Below are positions 1-6,755 of a stretch of DNA of 7,645 bases, in pieces. The stretch lies in the NCBI GenBank assembly GCA_027081565.1, contig JALWKG010000037.1, positions 1-7,645 of the forward strand. The letters are read 5' to 3'. The notes beneath the pieces were generated by a model. That model had not been told where the DNA came from. It ran no database searches and saw only the letters and a program-made list of their open reading frames with translations. Within the stretch, counting starts at the first letter, position 1, and each line of letters begins with the position of its first letter. Source of the stretch: Helicobacteraceae bacterium. Its GTDB lineage: Bacteria > Campylobacterota > Campylobacteria > Campylobacterales > Sulfurimonadaceae. The position numbers and the translations under genes were made by a program.

Positions 1-836
1 CTACAGCAGCAGAAGCAGCAGCACTTCAGTTCCTTGCACCATACACTGGTGTGACAATGGGTGAGTATTTCCGTGACAATGGTCGTCATGGTCTTATCGT
101 TTATGATGATCTTTCCAAGCATGCAGTCGCATACCGTGAAATGTCACTTATCCTTCGTCGTCCTCCGGGTCGTGAAGCATACCCAGGTGATGTTTTCTAC
201 CTTCACTCTCGTCTTCTCGAGCGTGCAGCGAAACTAAATGATGACGAGGGTGCTGGTTCTTTAACTGCACTTCCGATCATTGAGACTCAAGCAGGTGATG
301 TTGCGGCTTATATCCCAACTAACGTTATCTCTATCACTGATGGTCAGATTTTCCTAGAAACTGACCTTTTCAACTCAGGTATCCGTCCAGCGATTAACGT
401 TGGTCTTTCTGTATCTCGTGTTGGTGGTGCAGCTCAGATTAAAGCTACTAAACAGGTTGCTGGTACATTGCGTCTTGACCTTGCTCAGTACCGTGAACTT
501 GCAGCATTTGCTCAGTTCGCATCTGACCTTGATGAGATCTCTCGTAATCAACTAGAGCGTGGACAGAGAATGGTAGAGGTGCTTAAGCAACCTGCCTTCT
601 CTCCACTTGCAGCAGAGCAGCAAGCACTTATTATCTTTGCAGGTAACGAAGGTTTCCTTGATGATATGGATGCTTCATTTGTTGTTAAATTCGAATCAGA
701 GCTTTATCCATTTATTGAAGCGTCTTACCCACAGATTTTCGAAAACATTAGAAGTGCATTGAAGATCGATGATGAGACAAATGCTTTGATGAAAAAAGCG
801 CTTGAAGAATTCAAAGCATCTTTTATAGCTGAATAA
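1..836 (+). CDS. atpA: ATP synthase F1 subunit alpha, C-terminal part (5' end cut by window)
   Basis: Alpha subunit of the F1 sector of F-type ATP synthase, the non-catalytic nucleotide-binding subunit that alternates with beta in the cytoplasmic hexamer. The reading frame is open from base 3, where translation reads TAAEAAALQFLAPYTGVTMG, so the gene enters from the left. The GTG at base 51 is an internal valine, not a start. About 277 residues are present; the family is about 500 long, so the N-terminal barrel and Walker A are missing. Visible are the Walker B strand LIVYDD (bases 93-110), the RRPPGREAYPGD segment, and the SVSRVGGAAQ motif whose Arg (codon 417-419) is the arginine finger completing the catalytic site on beta. 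The helical C-terminal domain follows and ends normally at TAA. The atpG ribosome-binding site lies 1 base after the stop, so the two are in one operon. Identity is certain from sequence motifs. Confidence 0.98.
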   Translation, partial: TAAEAAALQFLAPYTGVTMGEYFRDNGRHGLIVYDDLSKHAVAYREMSLILRRPPGREAYPGDVFYLHSRLLERAAKLNDDEGAGSLTALPIIETQAGDVAAYIPTNVISITDGQIFLETDLFNSGIRPAINVGLSVSRVGGAAQIKATKQVAGTLRLDLAQYRELAAFAQFASDLDEISRNQLERGQRMVEVLKQPAFSPLAAEQQALIIFAGNEGFLDDMDASFVVKFESELYPFIEASYPQIFENIRSALKIDDETNALMKKALEEFKASFIAE

Positions 837-848
837 GAAGGACCAATT

Positions 849-1739
849 ATGGCCAACTTGAAAGATATTAAAAGACAGATAGGAAGTGTAAGTAACACGC
901 AAAAAACAACGCGTGCTATGAAACTTGTTTCAACTGCAAAGCTTCGCCGCGCAGAAGAGCTTGCACGTCGCTCCCGTCTGTTTGCTGAAAAAACAAATGC
1001 CATGATCCAGGATATTGCATTCCAGATCGAATGTACTAAAATGGGTGGCATTGACAACCGTTGTTTCACAAAAATTGAAACACCTAAAATGGTTGATATT
1101 ATCTTTGTAACAGCTGACAAAGGTTTGTGTGGCGGTTTTAATATTCAAACATTAAAAGCTGTCAACAAAATGATGAAAGAGTTCAAAGAAGATAAAGTCA
1201 AAGTACGTCTTCGCGGTATAGGTAAAAAGGGTGTTGAGTTTTACAAGTATAACGAAGTTGAACTTTTTGATGCTGTGATCGACCTTAGTTCTGCTCCTGA
1301 TATGGGACGCGCTGCTGAGTTCATCACAACTTCGATCAACGACTTTAAAGATGGTAAGACAGACGCTGTTTACATTATCCATAACGGATATAAAAACATG
1401 ATCACTCAGGAACTTCACGTTGACCGTGTACTTCCTGTTGATACTGACAGTTTTGATTGTTCTACCAACACAAACTCTTCACTTCTTGAGATAGAAGCTG
1501 AAGACAGTGAAAAGATGCTTGATTCACTTCTTACGAAGTATGTTGAGTACAACATGTATTATGCGTTGATCGACTCTGTCGCTGCTGAGCACTCTGCTCG
1601 TATGCAAGCGATGGATGCAGCAACAAACAATGCAAAAGAGATGGTTAAGACGCTCAATGTTAAGTATAACAAAGCGCGTCAAGAAGCAATTACAACAGAG
1701 CTGATAGAGATTATCAGTGGTGTTGAGTCAATGAAATAA
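849..1739 (+). CDS. atpG: ATP synthase F1 subunit gamma
   Basis: Central rotor shaft of F1 (296 residues, close to the usual 285-300). It links rotation of the membrane c-ring to conformational change in the alpha/beta hexamer. The N-terminal helix begins MANLKDIKRQIGSVSNTQKT and continues with the typical TRAMKLVSTAKLRRAEE stretch (residues 21-37). A Rossmann-like middle part contains ADKGLCGGFN (89-98). The C-terminal helix carries the family signature AAEHSARMQAMDAATNNA (245-262) and ends ELIEIISGVESMK. The start is supported by a GAAGGA ribosome-binding site at 837-842, 6 bases upstream. The stop TAA overlaps an ATG (TAATG) that opens an alternative, less likely start of atpD. Cysteines at residues 62 and 72 flank a short loop; I attach no function to them. 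Confidence 0.98.
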   Translation: MANLKDIKRQIGSVSNTQKTTRAMKLVSTAKLRRAEELARRSRLFAEKTNAMIQDIAFQIECTKMGGIDNRCFTKIETPKMVDIIFVTADKGLCGGFNIQTLKAVNKMMKEFKEDKVKVRLRGIGKKGVEFYKYNEVELFDAVIDLSSAPDMGRAAEFITTSINDFKDGKTDAVYIIHNGYKNMITQELHVDRVLPVDTDSFDCSTNTNSSLLEIEAEDSEKMLDSLLTKYVEYNMYYALIDSVAAEHSARMQAMDAATNNAKEMVKTLNVKYNKARQEAITTELIEIISGVESMK

Positions 1740-1740
1740 T

Positions 1741-1746
1741 GGAGGA
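1741..1746 (+). promoter_or_regulatory. Strong ribosome-binding site that decides the atpD start
   Basis: GGAGGA, a near-perfect Shine-Dalgarno sequence, ends 4 bases before the ATG at 1751. An earlier in-frame ATG at 1739 overlaps the atpG stop, but it has no purine-rich site in front of it and would place this motif inside the coding region. The later ATG is therefore the probable start, and it gives the family-typical N-terminus MVGKIVQVMGP. Confidence 0.8.
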
Positions 1747-1750
1747 AACA

Positions 1751-3145
1751 ATGGTTGGTAAAATAGTCCAAGTAATGGGTCCAATTGTTGACGTTGAATT
1801 CGAAGGAAAACTTCCTGCGATCAATGAAGCAATTGATGTTAAAGGTGGAACAGGTGAAAACACATTCCGTCTTGTTCTTGAAGTAGCTGCACACATCGGT
1901 GGTGGTCGTGTTCGTACGATCGCTATGGATATGTCAGAAGGTCTTGTACGTGGTCAGGAAGCAGTCGCTACTGGCGCTCCTATCAGCGTTCCAGTTGGTG
2001 ATAAAGTTCTTGGTCGTATCTTCAACGTAATCGGTGAGACTATTGATGGTGGCGAGCAGGTAACTGACGCACCTACGTGGTCTATTCACCGCGATCCTCC
2101 TCCATTCGTTGATCAGTCTACTAAGACTGAGATGTTTGAGACAGGTATCAAAGTTGTTGACCTTCTTGCTCCTTACGCTAAGGGTGGTAAAGTCGGTCTA
2201 TTTGGTGGTGCTGGTGTTGGTAAAACAGTTATCATCATGGAGCTTATTCACAATGTTGCACACGGTCACGACGGTCTTTCTGTCTTTGCTGGTGTTGGTG
2301 AGCGTACTCGTGAAGGAAATGACCTTTACTACGAGATGAAAGATTCGAACGTATTGGACAAAGTTGCACTGTGCTACGGTCAAATGTCTGAGCCTCCAGG
2401 AGCACGTAACCGTATCGCGCTTACTGGTCTTACAATGGCTGAGTACTTCCGTGATGAGAAGGGTCTAGATGTTCTTATGTTCATCGACAATATCTTCCGT
2501 TTCGCACAGTCAGGTTCAGAGATGTCTGCACTTCTTGGACGTATCCCTTCAGCAGTTGGTTACCAGCCAACACTTGCTCGTGAGATGGGTGCATTACAAG
2601 ATCGTATTACATCTACGACTAATGGTTCAATTACTTCTGTTCAAGCAGTATATGTCCCTGCGGACGACTTGACGGATCCGGCTCCAGCTTCTGTTTTTGC
2701 GCACCTTGATGCAACAACAGTACTTAACCGTAAGATTGCAGAAAAGGGTATTTACCCTGCAGTTGATCCTCTTGACTCTACATCTCGTCTTCTTGATCCT
2801 GCGATCATTGGCGAAGAGCACTACAAAGTGGCTCGCGGTGTACAGCAGACACTTCAAAAGTACAAAGACCTACAGGACATCATTGCGATTCTTGGTATGG
2901 ATGAGCTTTCTGAAGATGATAAAGCGGTTGTTGAACGTGCTCGTAAGATCGAGAAGTTCCTTTCACAGCCATTCTTCGTTGCTGAAGTATTTACTGGTGC
3001 ACCTGGTAAGTATGTCAGCCTTGAAGACACTATTAAGGGTTTCAAAGGAATTCTTGAGGGTGAGTTCGACCATATGCCAGAATCTGCATTCTATATGGTC
3101 GGCGGTATGGATGAGGCTATCGCTAAAGCCAACAAATCTAAATAG
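1751..3145 (+). CDS. atpD: ATP synthase F1 subunit beta (catalytic)
   Basis: Catalytic subunit of F1 that makes or hydrolyses ATP (464 residues from the chosen start, normal family length). Motifs in order: N-terminal beta-barrel MVGKIVQVMGPIVDVEF; Walker A GGAGVGKT at 152-159; GERTREGND at 183-191 with the catalytic glutamate E184; Walker B LMFIDNIFRF with D246; ALQDRITSTTNGSITSVQAV at 281-300; and the DELSEDD segment at 384-390, the C-terminal lever that contacts gamma. All catalytic residues I can check are present. The start at 1751 is preferred over the ATG at 1739 (which would add MEET) because of the GGAGGA site. Only 11 bases separate it from the atpG stop, so translation is probably coupled. 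A hairpin with a T-run begins at the stop codon. Confidence 0.98.
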   Translation: MVGKIVQVMGPIVDVEFEGKLPAINEAIDVKGGTGENTFRLVLEVAAHIGGGRVRTIAMDMSEGLVRGQEAVATGAPISVPVGDKVLGRIFNVIGETIDGGEQVTDAPTWSIHRDPPPFVDQSTKTEMFETGIKVVDLLAPYAKGGKVGLFGGAGVGKTVIIMELIHNVAHGHDGLSVFAGVGERTREGNDLYYEMKDSNVLDKVALCYGQMSEPPGARNRIALTGLTMAEYFRDEKGLDVLMFIDNIFRFAQSGSEMSALLGRIPSAVGYQPTLAREMGALQDRITSTTNGSITSVQAVYVPADDLTDPAPASVFAHLDATTVLNRKIAEKGIYPAVDPLDSTSRLLDPAIIGEEHYKVARGVQQTLQKYKDLQDIIAILGMDELSEDDKAVVERARKIEKFLSQPFFVAEVFTGAPGKYVSLEDTIKGFKGILEGEFDHMPESAFYMVGGMDEAIAKANKSK

Positions 3146-3162
3146 TAGCACTGCTACTTTTT
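3144..3162 (+). terminator. Possible weak intercistronic terminator or RNA-stabilising hairpin between atpD and atpC
   Basis: AGTAGC (3144-3149) and GCTACT (3153-3158) are exact inverted repeats around a 3-base loop. They are followed by TTTT (3159-3162), which with the last T of the stem makes a run of five. This has the layout of a short Rho-independent terminator overlapping the atpD stop. A 6-bp stem with only two G-C pairs is too weak to end transcription fully, and atpC plus the tol genes follow at once. If functional it would attenuate transcription or protect the 3' end of a processed message. Confidence 0.4.
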
Positions 3163-3178
3163 AAAATAGGGGCTTAAT

Positions 3179-3571
3179 ATGGATACACTTAACTTAGAAG
3201 TTGTAACACCAAGTGGTCTTATCTTTGATGGTAAGGCTGTAGAAGTTACACTACCTGGTGAAGAGGGTGAATTTGGTGTTCTTCCTCATCACGCTTCATT
3301 GACAACATTGCTTAAAGCTGGTGTTGTTGATATAGAAAAAGAGGACAAGAGTGTTGAATCTATCGTTGTTAACTGGGGCGTTGTTCAAGTTGACGAAAAG
3401 AAGGTTGTTGTACTGGTAGACGGTGCAGTAGCAATTCGTGGTGAGAGTGAAAGCGATATTGCTAAAGCTCTTGATGCCGCGAAGACACTTCTTTCAGATG
3501 TTTCTGACTCAAATCTTGCTATCGCTTCTGTATCTGCAAAGATCGAATCGGCAGCACATAAGCTAGTATAG
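3179..3571 (+). CDS. atpC: ATP synthase F1 subunit epsilon
   Basis: Epsilon subunit, part of the central stalk at the foot of gamma, which couples F1 to the c-ring and can inhibit ATP hydrolysis through its C-terminal helices. The 130 residues compare with about 130-140 in the family. The N-terminal beta-sandwich starts MDTLNLEVVTPSGLIFDGKA and carries the conserved PGEEGEFGVLPHHASLTTLL segment (26-45) and the NWGVVQV strand. From about residue 88 an alanine-rich helical tail (SDIAKALDAAKTLL and onward) forms the regulatory domain. AGGGG at 3168-3172, 6 bases upstream, supports the start. It is separated from atpD by 33 bases holding a hairpin, and from the next gene by only 4 bases. Confidence 0.96.
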   Translation: MDTLNLEVVTPSGLIFDGKAVEVTLPGEEGEFGVLPHHASLTTLLKAGVVDIEKEDKSVESIVVNWGVVQVDEKKVVVLVDGAVAIRGESESDIAKALDAAKTLLSDVSDSNLAIASVSAKIESAAHKLV

Positions 3572-3575
3572 GCTT

Positions 3576-4145
3576 ATGGAAAACTTTTCTGACTTTATTA
3601 CTCAAAGTCATGTCGTCACCATTGCGGTGCTGGCACTTCTCTCCCTTTACTTTCTTGTTATAAACTGGGTCTTTTTTTACAGATTTTTTTCTTTAAACAG
3701 TTGGATTGGTCGTGAGACACTCTCTCTTGAGCAACTGCTTATGGGTGGAGAAAATGTCTCAAGCAATTCATATCTGCATAAATTCCTGCGTTCAAGCTCT
3801 AAAATAAGTCGTGAGATCTTTGACTTGGGTATGTTCTCAGCTACCAAAGACTCTACACGTGGTTTGTCATATCTTTCTGTTGTGGCATCTACATCACCGT
3901 TTATTGGTCTTTTTGGTACGGTTGTCTCGATCTTGGATACCTTTGATGACATTGGTGGCGCTGGCGGTATGAATATGATCGCTGCTGGTGTCTCGGATGC
4001 TTTGATCGCCACTGCGGGTGGTATTTTTGTGGCTATTTTTGCCTACACTTATCACCAGATACTAAAGCGTCGTGCTTACGAACTTAATGGTTTGATCCGT
4101 ATGCAGCGTGATGCCGTTTTAGCACGTATGGCTGAAGAGGCATAA
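3576..4145 (+). CDS. exbB: MotA/TolQ/ExbB-family proton channel protein of the Tol system
   Basis: Inner-membrane stator protein that, with the ExbD/TolR partner encoded next, conducts protons and drives the TolA-like transducer. Its 189 residues are shorter than E. coli TolQ (about 230). Three hydrophobic segments are visible: about 13-37, about 98-120 and about 137-158. The second contains STSPFIGLFGTVVSIL, the hallmark of the family, with the conserved channel threonine T115. The third contains AAGVSDALIATAGGIFVAIF, with conserved T146 but aspartate D141 where TolQ/ExbB usually have glutamate. The ATG lies 4 bases after the atpC stop and lacks a good ribosome-binding site (only AGG at 3570-3572), which suggests translational coupling to atpC. 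Linkage to tolB-pal argues for the TolQ role, although in Campylobacterota this gene is usually called exbB. Confidence 0.93.
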   Translation: MENFSDFITQSHVVTIAVLALLSLYFLVINWVFFYRFFSLNSWIGRETLSLEQLLMGGENVSSNSYLHKFLRSSSKISREIFDLGMFSATKDSTRGLSYLSVVASTSPFIGLFGTVVSILDTFDDIGGAGGMNMIAAGVSDALIATAGGIFVAIFAYTYHQILKRRAYELNGLIRMQRDAVLARMAEEA

Positions 4146-4540
4146 TGCAAGATTTCGATTGGGATGAGTCTCCAGAACTTAACATAACACCTTTAGTAGA
4201 TGTTATGCTGGTTCTACTTGCCATCTTGATGGTGATCGCACCAACGGTTATTTATGAAGAGATGATCAAGCTACCTCAAGGCTCAGCTACCAAACAGATA
4301 GAACAGAAAGCACCTGTACATATCACTATAGATGAAAAAGGCAAAGTCGTTGTGAATAAAGAGAATTTTGATCTTCAGGGTTTTGAAGATAACTTTTATC
4401 TCTATTCCCAAAAACTTGACAAAGAAGCTACTGTCTTGATCAGTGCAGACAAGTCTCTCGATTATGGTGTTGTGATGTCTATTCTTGCTGCAGTTAAAAA
4501 GTCTGGTTTCACAGAAGTCTCTTTAGCTACCAACGGTTAA
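4145..4540 (+). CDS. exbD: ExbD/TolR-family protein of the Tol system
   Basis: Partner of the preceding channel protein: a single-pass inner-membrane protein whose transmembrane aspartate carries protons and whose periplasmic domain engages the cell wall or the transducer. The 131 residues have a short cytoplasmic N-terminus (MQDFDWDESPELNITP) followed by one membrane helix from about residue 16 to 36, VDVMLVLLAILMVIAPTV. This includes D19, equivalent to the essential Asp of ExbD and TolR. The periplasmic domain ends in the typical DYGVVMSILAAVKKSGFTEV segment (106-125). The ATG overlaps the previous stop by 1 base (TAATG) and has GAAGAGG at 4134-4140 upstream, so translation is coupled and should keep the two subunits in ratio. 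The name tolR would be equally fair. Confidence 0.93.
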   Translation: MQDFDWDESPELNITPLVDVMLVLLAILMVIAPTVIYEEMIKLPQGSATKQIEQKAPVHITIDEKGKVVVNKENFDLQGFEDNFYLYSQKLDKEATVLISADKSLDYGVVMSILAAVKKSGFTEVSLATNG

Positions 4541-4542
4541 TA

Positions 4543-4570
4543 CCTTTTTAGTACACTTCAAAAAAGGAAG
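4543..4570 (+). promoter_or_regulatory. Ribosome-binding site of the tolA-like gene inside a possible A/U-rich hairpin
   Basis: CCTTTTT (4543-4549) is the exact reverse complement of AAAAAGG (4561-4567), with an 11-base loop. The right arm overlaps the Shine-Dalgarno AAGGAAG (4564-4570) of the gene starting at 4575. A 7-bp stem with five A-U pairs is weak, but it could partly hide the site when upstream translation is absent. Confidence 0.3.
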
Positions 4571-4574
4571 ATCA

Positions 4575-5366
4575 ATGGTTCAGAGTAATTTAGAAAATCG
4601 TTACTTTTACATTAGTGGTCTGATCTCTTTAACGATTTTTGCAGTAGTGCTCTCTCTTTTCGCTTTTGTTATTTTCCATAAATCTCATATAGATACTTTT
4701 GCCATGCAAGAGGATAACTACATCTCAGTTTCACTCAACATGGACACGGTTGTGCCTACCAAAAACGATGCCAAACCAGATCCTAAACCAACACCTAAAG
4801 AAGAGGTGACGCCTGAACCAGAGCCGGAACCTGTTGAAAAAGAGATAGAGAGTACACCAGAGCCTGTAAATACGGATGTCTCTTCACTTTTTGATGATGT
4901 CTGGACACAAAGTGCAGATACCAAGGTGGAGAAAAAAGTTGAAAAAGTTGATGTAAAACGTCTCAGTGCCATAGAAAAGCGTATTAAGGTAAAAGAGCAT
5001 AAAAAAAGTCAAAAAGCGAGTGATGCGATTAAGACGCTGGAGTTAACCAAACCTGCTATAGAAGTTGTGGGTGCTTCTGTTTCTACTGCTCCAGAGGTTA
5101 ACAAGTATTTGGCTAAAATACACGCACAAGTGAAGTCGAAGTTTTACCCTCCTGCCAGTACTGAAGGTTCCAGTGCAAAGGTTCGGGTTAATGTGGATGC
5201 CAGTGGTAATGTTACTGGTTATCGGGTACTTGTCTATTCTGGTTCGGCTATTTTTAACGAAGAAGTAGACCGACTTAAACGACGCCTAATGCGTATGTCA
5301 TTTCCAAAAAATCCAGAGGGGAAGTCAATCTCCCTGGAAATTATTTTAACAGTTGAGGAACAGTAA
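4575..5366 (+). CDS. tolA: TonB/TolA-like energy transducer of the Tol-Pal system
   Basis: Periplasm-spanning protein expected to carry energy from the ExbB/ExbD motor to TolB and Pal at the outer membrane. Of 263 residues, one N-terminal membrane anchor lies at about 12-34 (ISGLISLTIFAVVLSLFAFV). A proline/glutamate/lysine linker follows at 61-98, rich in KP, TP and EP pairs, then a short SSLFDDVW patch (103-110). A Lys/Glu-rich stretch (115-155) is probably helical. The C-terminal domain (about 176-263) resembles TonB/TolA C-terminal domains: YLAKIHAQVKSKFYPP, a VRVNVDASGNVTGYRV strand pair, then EEVDRLKRRL and a final strand. It is far shorter than E. coli TolA (421) and lacks its long helical domain II; overall it looks more like TonB. 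Context, directly before tolB and overlapping it by 1 base, assigns it to Tol. Homologues are often labelled simply energy transducer TonB. Confidence 0.85.
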   Translation: MVQSNLENRYFYISGLISLTIFAVVLSLFAFVIFHKSHIDTFAMQEDNYISVSLNMDTVVPTKNDAKPDPKPTPKEEVTPEPEPEPVEKEIESTPEPVNTDVSSLFDDVWTQSADTKVEKKVEKVDVKRLSAIEKRIKVKEHKKSQKASDAIKTLELTKPAIEVVGASVSTAPEVNKYLAKIHAQVKSKFYPPASTEGSSAKVRVNVDASGNVTGYRVLVYSGSAIFNEEVDRLKRRLMRMSFPKNPEGKSISLEIILTVEEQ

Positions 5367-6613
5367 TGAGAGCTATTTTCGGAGTACTATTTTTATCACT
5401 TCTGCTATGGGGGTCTGATGCTACTATAGAAGTAAGAAAAGGTGTTGATGCCCTTCCTTCTATCGCAGTAGAAGATGCATCGGTGGATTATAAAAAAGGG
5501 CTGAGTAAACGTTTCTTCCGTGTCATGGTCAGTGACCTTAATGTCCTTAGTATATTTAATGTTGAACGTGAATATGTCACAGCAGATTTTAATGACAAAA
5601 GTGTTCCTTCTGTTCATAAAGAGATCGATTATATCGTCCGTTACCAACTGCGTGAGGAGAAGGGTGTAATGGTTGTTAATGTCAACCTAATTAACAACGA
5701 CAAGATCATTCACAAATTGACCTATCGTATTAGAAACCCTAAACAGTATGTTTTTCTTGTTCATACCATAGCAGCATCTCTTAATGACTTTATGGGAGCA
5801 GAACCAGCTGACTGGATCAAAGAAAAAGTACTTATCTCTCGTACAACGGGGCCGGGTAGATCAGAGATATTAGTCACAGACTATACGTTGAGTTATCAGT
5901 TTTCAGTAAAGCGCAATGGTCTTAATGTCTTTCCAAAATGGGCAGACAAATCTAAAAAATATTTTTACTATACTTACTTAAGTCATGGTGTTCCTGAGCT
6001 TCGCAAGTATGGTATTTATGACAAAAGTGACAAATTTGTTATGAAGTCTGACGGTATGATGGTCTGTTCTGATGTAAGTGACGATGGGAAGAAGCTGCTG
6101 TTGACTATGGCACCTCATGGTCAACCTGATATTTATGAGTACGATGTTGCGTCTAAAAAGAAAAAGCGTATTACTAAGTACAGTGGTATTGATGTTAATG
6201 GTCAGTACATGGCTGATGGTAAGATCGCATTTATTTCAAATCGTCTGGGCTATCCCAATGTCTTCTCAAAAAAGATCACAGGACAGGCTACTGAGCAGAT
6301 GGTTTATGTTGGAAAGAGTAACTCTGCTTGTACTGCACACAACAACTATGTGATCTATAAGGCGCGTGAAAGTGCCAATGCCTTTTCTAAAAATACCTTT
6401 AACCTACATCTTATCTCGACAAAAACAGATTTTATCCGTCGTTTAACTGTGACGGGGATCAATGAACAACCACTTTTTTCAAGAGATGGTACTACAGTGC
6501 TTTTTGTTAAAAAGTATAAAAACCAGAGTTCTATTGGTGTGATTCGTCTCAACCAAAATAAAAATTATCTTTTCCCTCTTAAAGGTGGTGCTATACAGTC
6601 TATAGACTGGTAG
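5366..6613 (+). CDS. tolB: Tol-Pal system beta-propeller protein TolB
   Basis: Periplasmic protein that binds Pal and, when pulled by the TolA-like protein, releases it, supporting outer-membrane constriction at division. The 415 residues compare with 430 in E. coli. A Sec signal peptide is evident: MRAIFGVLFLSLLLWGSDA, with probable cleavage after A19. The mature N-terminus TIEVRKGVDALPSIAVED resembles the TolB start, where the first strand contacts TolA. The N-terminal domain spans about 25-155. A degenerate six-bladed propeller follows from about 185, with recognisable repeats such as PKWADKSKKYFYYTY, SDVSDDGKKLLLTMAPHGQPDIYEYD, ISNRLGYPNVF and FSRDGTTVLFV. The ATG overlaps the preceding stop (TAATG) and has GAGGAA at 5355-5360 upstream, indicating coupled translation. 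No terminator-like T-run follows the stop. Confidence 0.94.
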   Translation: MRAIFGVLFLSLLLWGSDATIEVRKGVDALPSIAVEDASVDYKKGLSKRFFRVMVSDLNVLSIFNVEREYVTADFNDKSVPSVHKEIDYIVRYQLREEKGVMVVNVNLINNDKIIHKLTYRIRNPKQYVFLVHTIAASLNDFMGAEPADWIKEKVLISRTTGPGRSEILVTDYTLSYQFSVKRNGLNVFPKWADKSKKYFYYTYLSHGVPELRKYGIYDKSDKFVMKSDGMMVCSDVSDDGKKLLLTMAPHGQPDIYEYDVASKKKKRITKYSGIDVNGQYMADGKIAFISNRLGYPNVFSKKITGQATEQMVYVGKSNSACTAHNNYVIYKARESANAFSKNTFNLHLISTKTDFIRRLTVTGINEQPLFSRDGTTVLFVKKYKNQSSIGVIRLNQNKNYLFPLKGGAIQSIDW

Positions 6614-6617
6614 TGCA

Positions 6618-6658
6618 AGCCATTTGACACAGCCGACACATATTTGGTGGATGGCTGT
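6618..6658. repeat. Overlapping inverted repeats downstream of tolB
   Basis: AGCCAT (6618-6623) is the exact reverse complement of ATGGCT (6651-6656), and ACAGCC (6629-6634) is the exact reverse complement of GGCTGT (6653-6658). The two right arms share bases, so only one stem can form at a time. GACACA also occurs twice (6626-6631 and 6635-6640). No U-run follows, so this is not a standard terminator. It could be an RNA-processing hairpin or a protein-binding site, or chance. Confidence 0.3.
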
Positions 6659-6704
6659 TGCCTCCCTAATTCATGCAGTTTACTCTCTGTTTCTAATTAT
6701 TCTA

Positions 6705-6710
6705 TATAAT
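6705..6710 (+). promoter_or_regulatory. Upstream candidate -10 element (TATAAT) for pal
   Basis: A perfect TATAAT lies in an AT-rich stretch 78 bases before pal. No convincing -35 hexamer is present, but Campylobacterota sigma-70 promoters typically rely on the -10 box and T-rich upstream DNA. It may be an alternative start to the closer candidate at 6756. Confidence 0.35.
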
Positions 6711-6755
6711 AATCCAAAATTGATTTTGATTAGCTCTTTTTTATAAAGAAAAAGG

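Noticed and set aside
1..25. GCAGCAGAAGCAGCAGC triplet-like repeat at the left edge
   Set aside because: It is a run of alanine and glutamate codons in the atpA frame, matching an alanine-rich conserved helix before LQFLAPYTG, not a DNA repeat of interest.
51..53. GTG at 51 as a start codon for a short alpha-like gene
   Set aside because: The frame is open upstream to base 3 and encodes conserved AtpA residues (LQFLAPYTG), so the gene simply enters from outside the window.
725..1120. Minus-strand open frame of 131 codons antisense to atpA/atpG
   Set aside because: It lies wholly opposite two certain ATP synthase genes, has no recognisable domain and no ribosome-binding context. It is explained by codon usage of the real genes.
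2697..3164. Plus-strand open frame of 155 codons inside atpD
   Set aside because: It is out of frame with the fully conserved beta subunit, and its Leu/Ser/Arg-rich translation has no family features; a shadow frame.
3677..4012. Minus-strand open frame of 111 codons opposite exbB
   Set aside because: Entirely antisense to a well-supported channel gene, with no independent evidence of coding.
4755..4870. KP/TP/EP-coding repeat region as a possible recombination or phase-variation repeat
   Set aside because: The codons vary and there is no uniform short tandem unit. It is a normal TonB-type proline-rich linker.
6624..6629. TTGACA resembling a -35 promoter box just after tolB
   Set aside because: No -10-like hexamer occurs 16-18 bases downstream (that stretch is GGTGGA-like). 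It is better explained as part of the repeat-containing segment.
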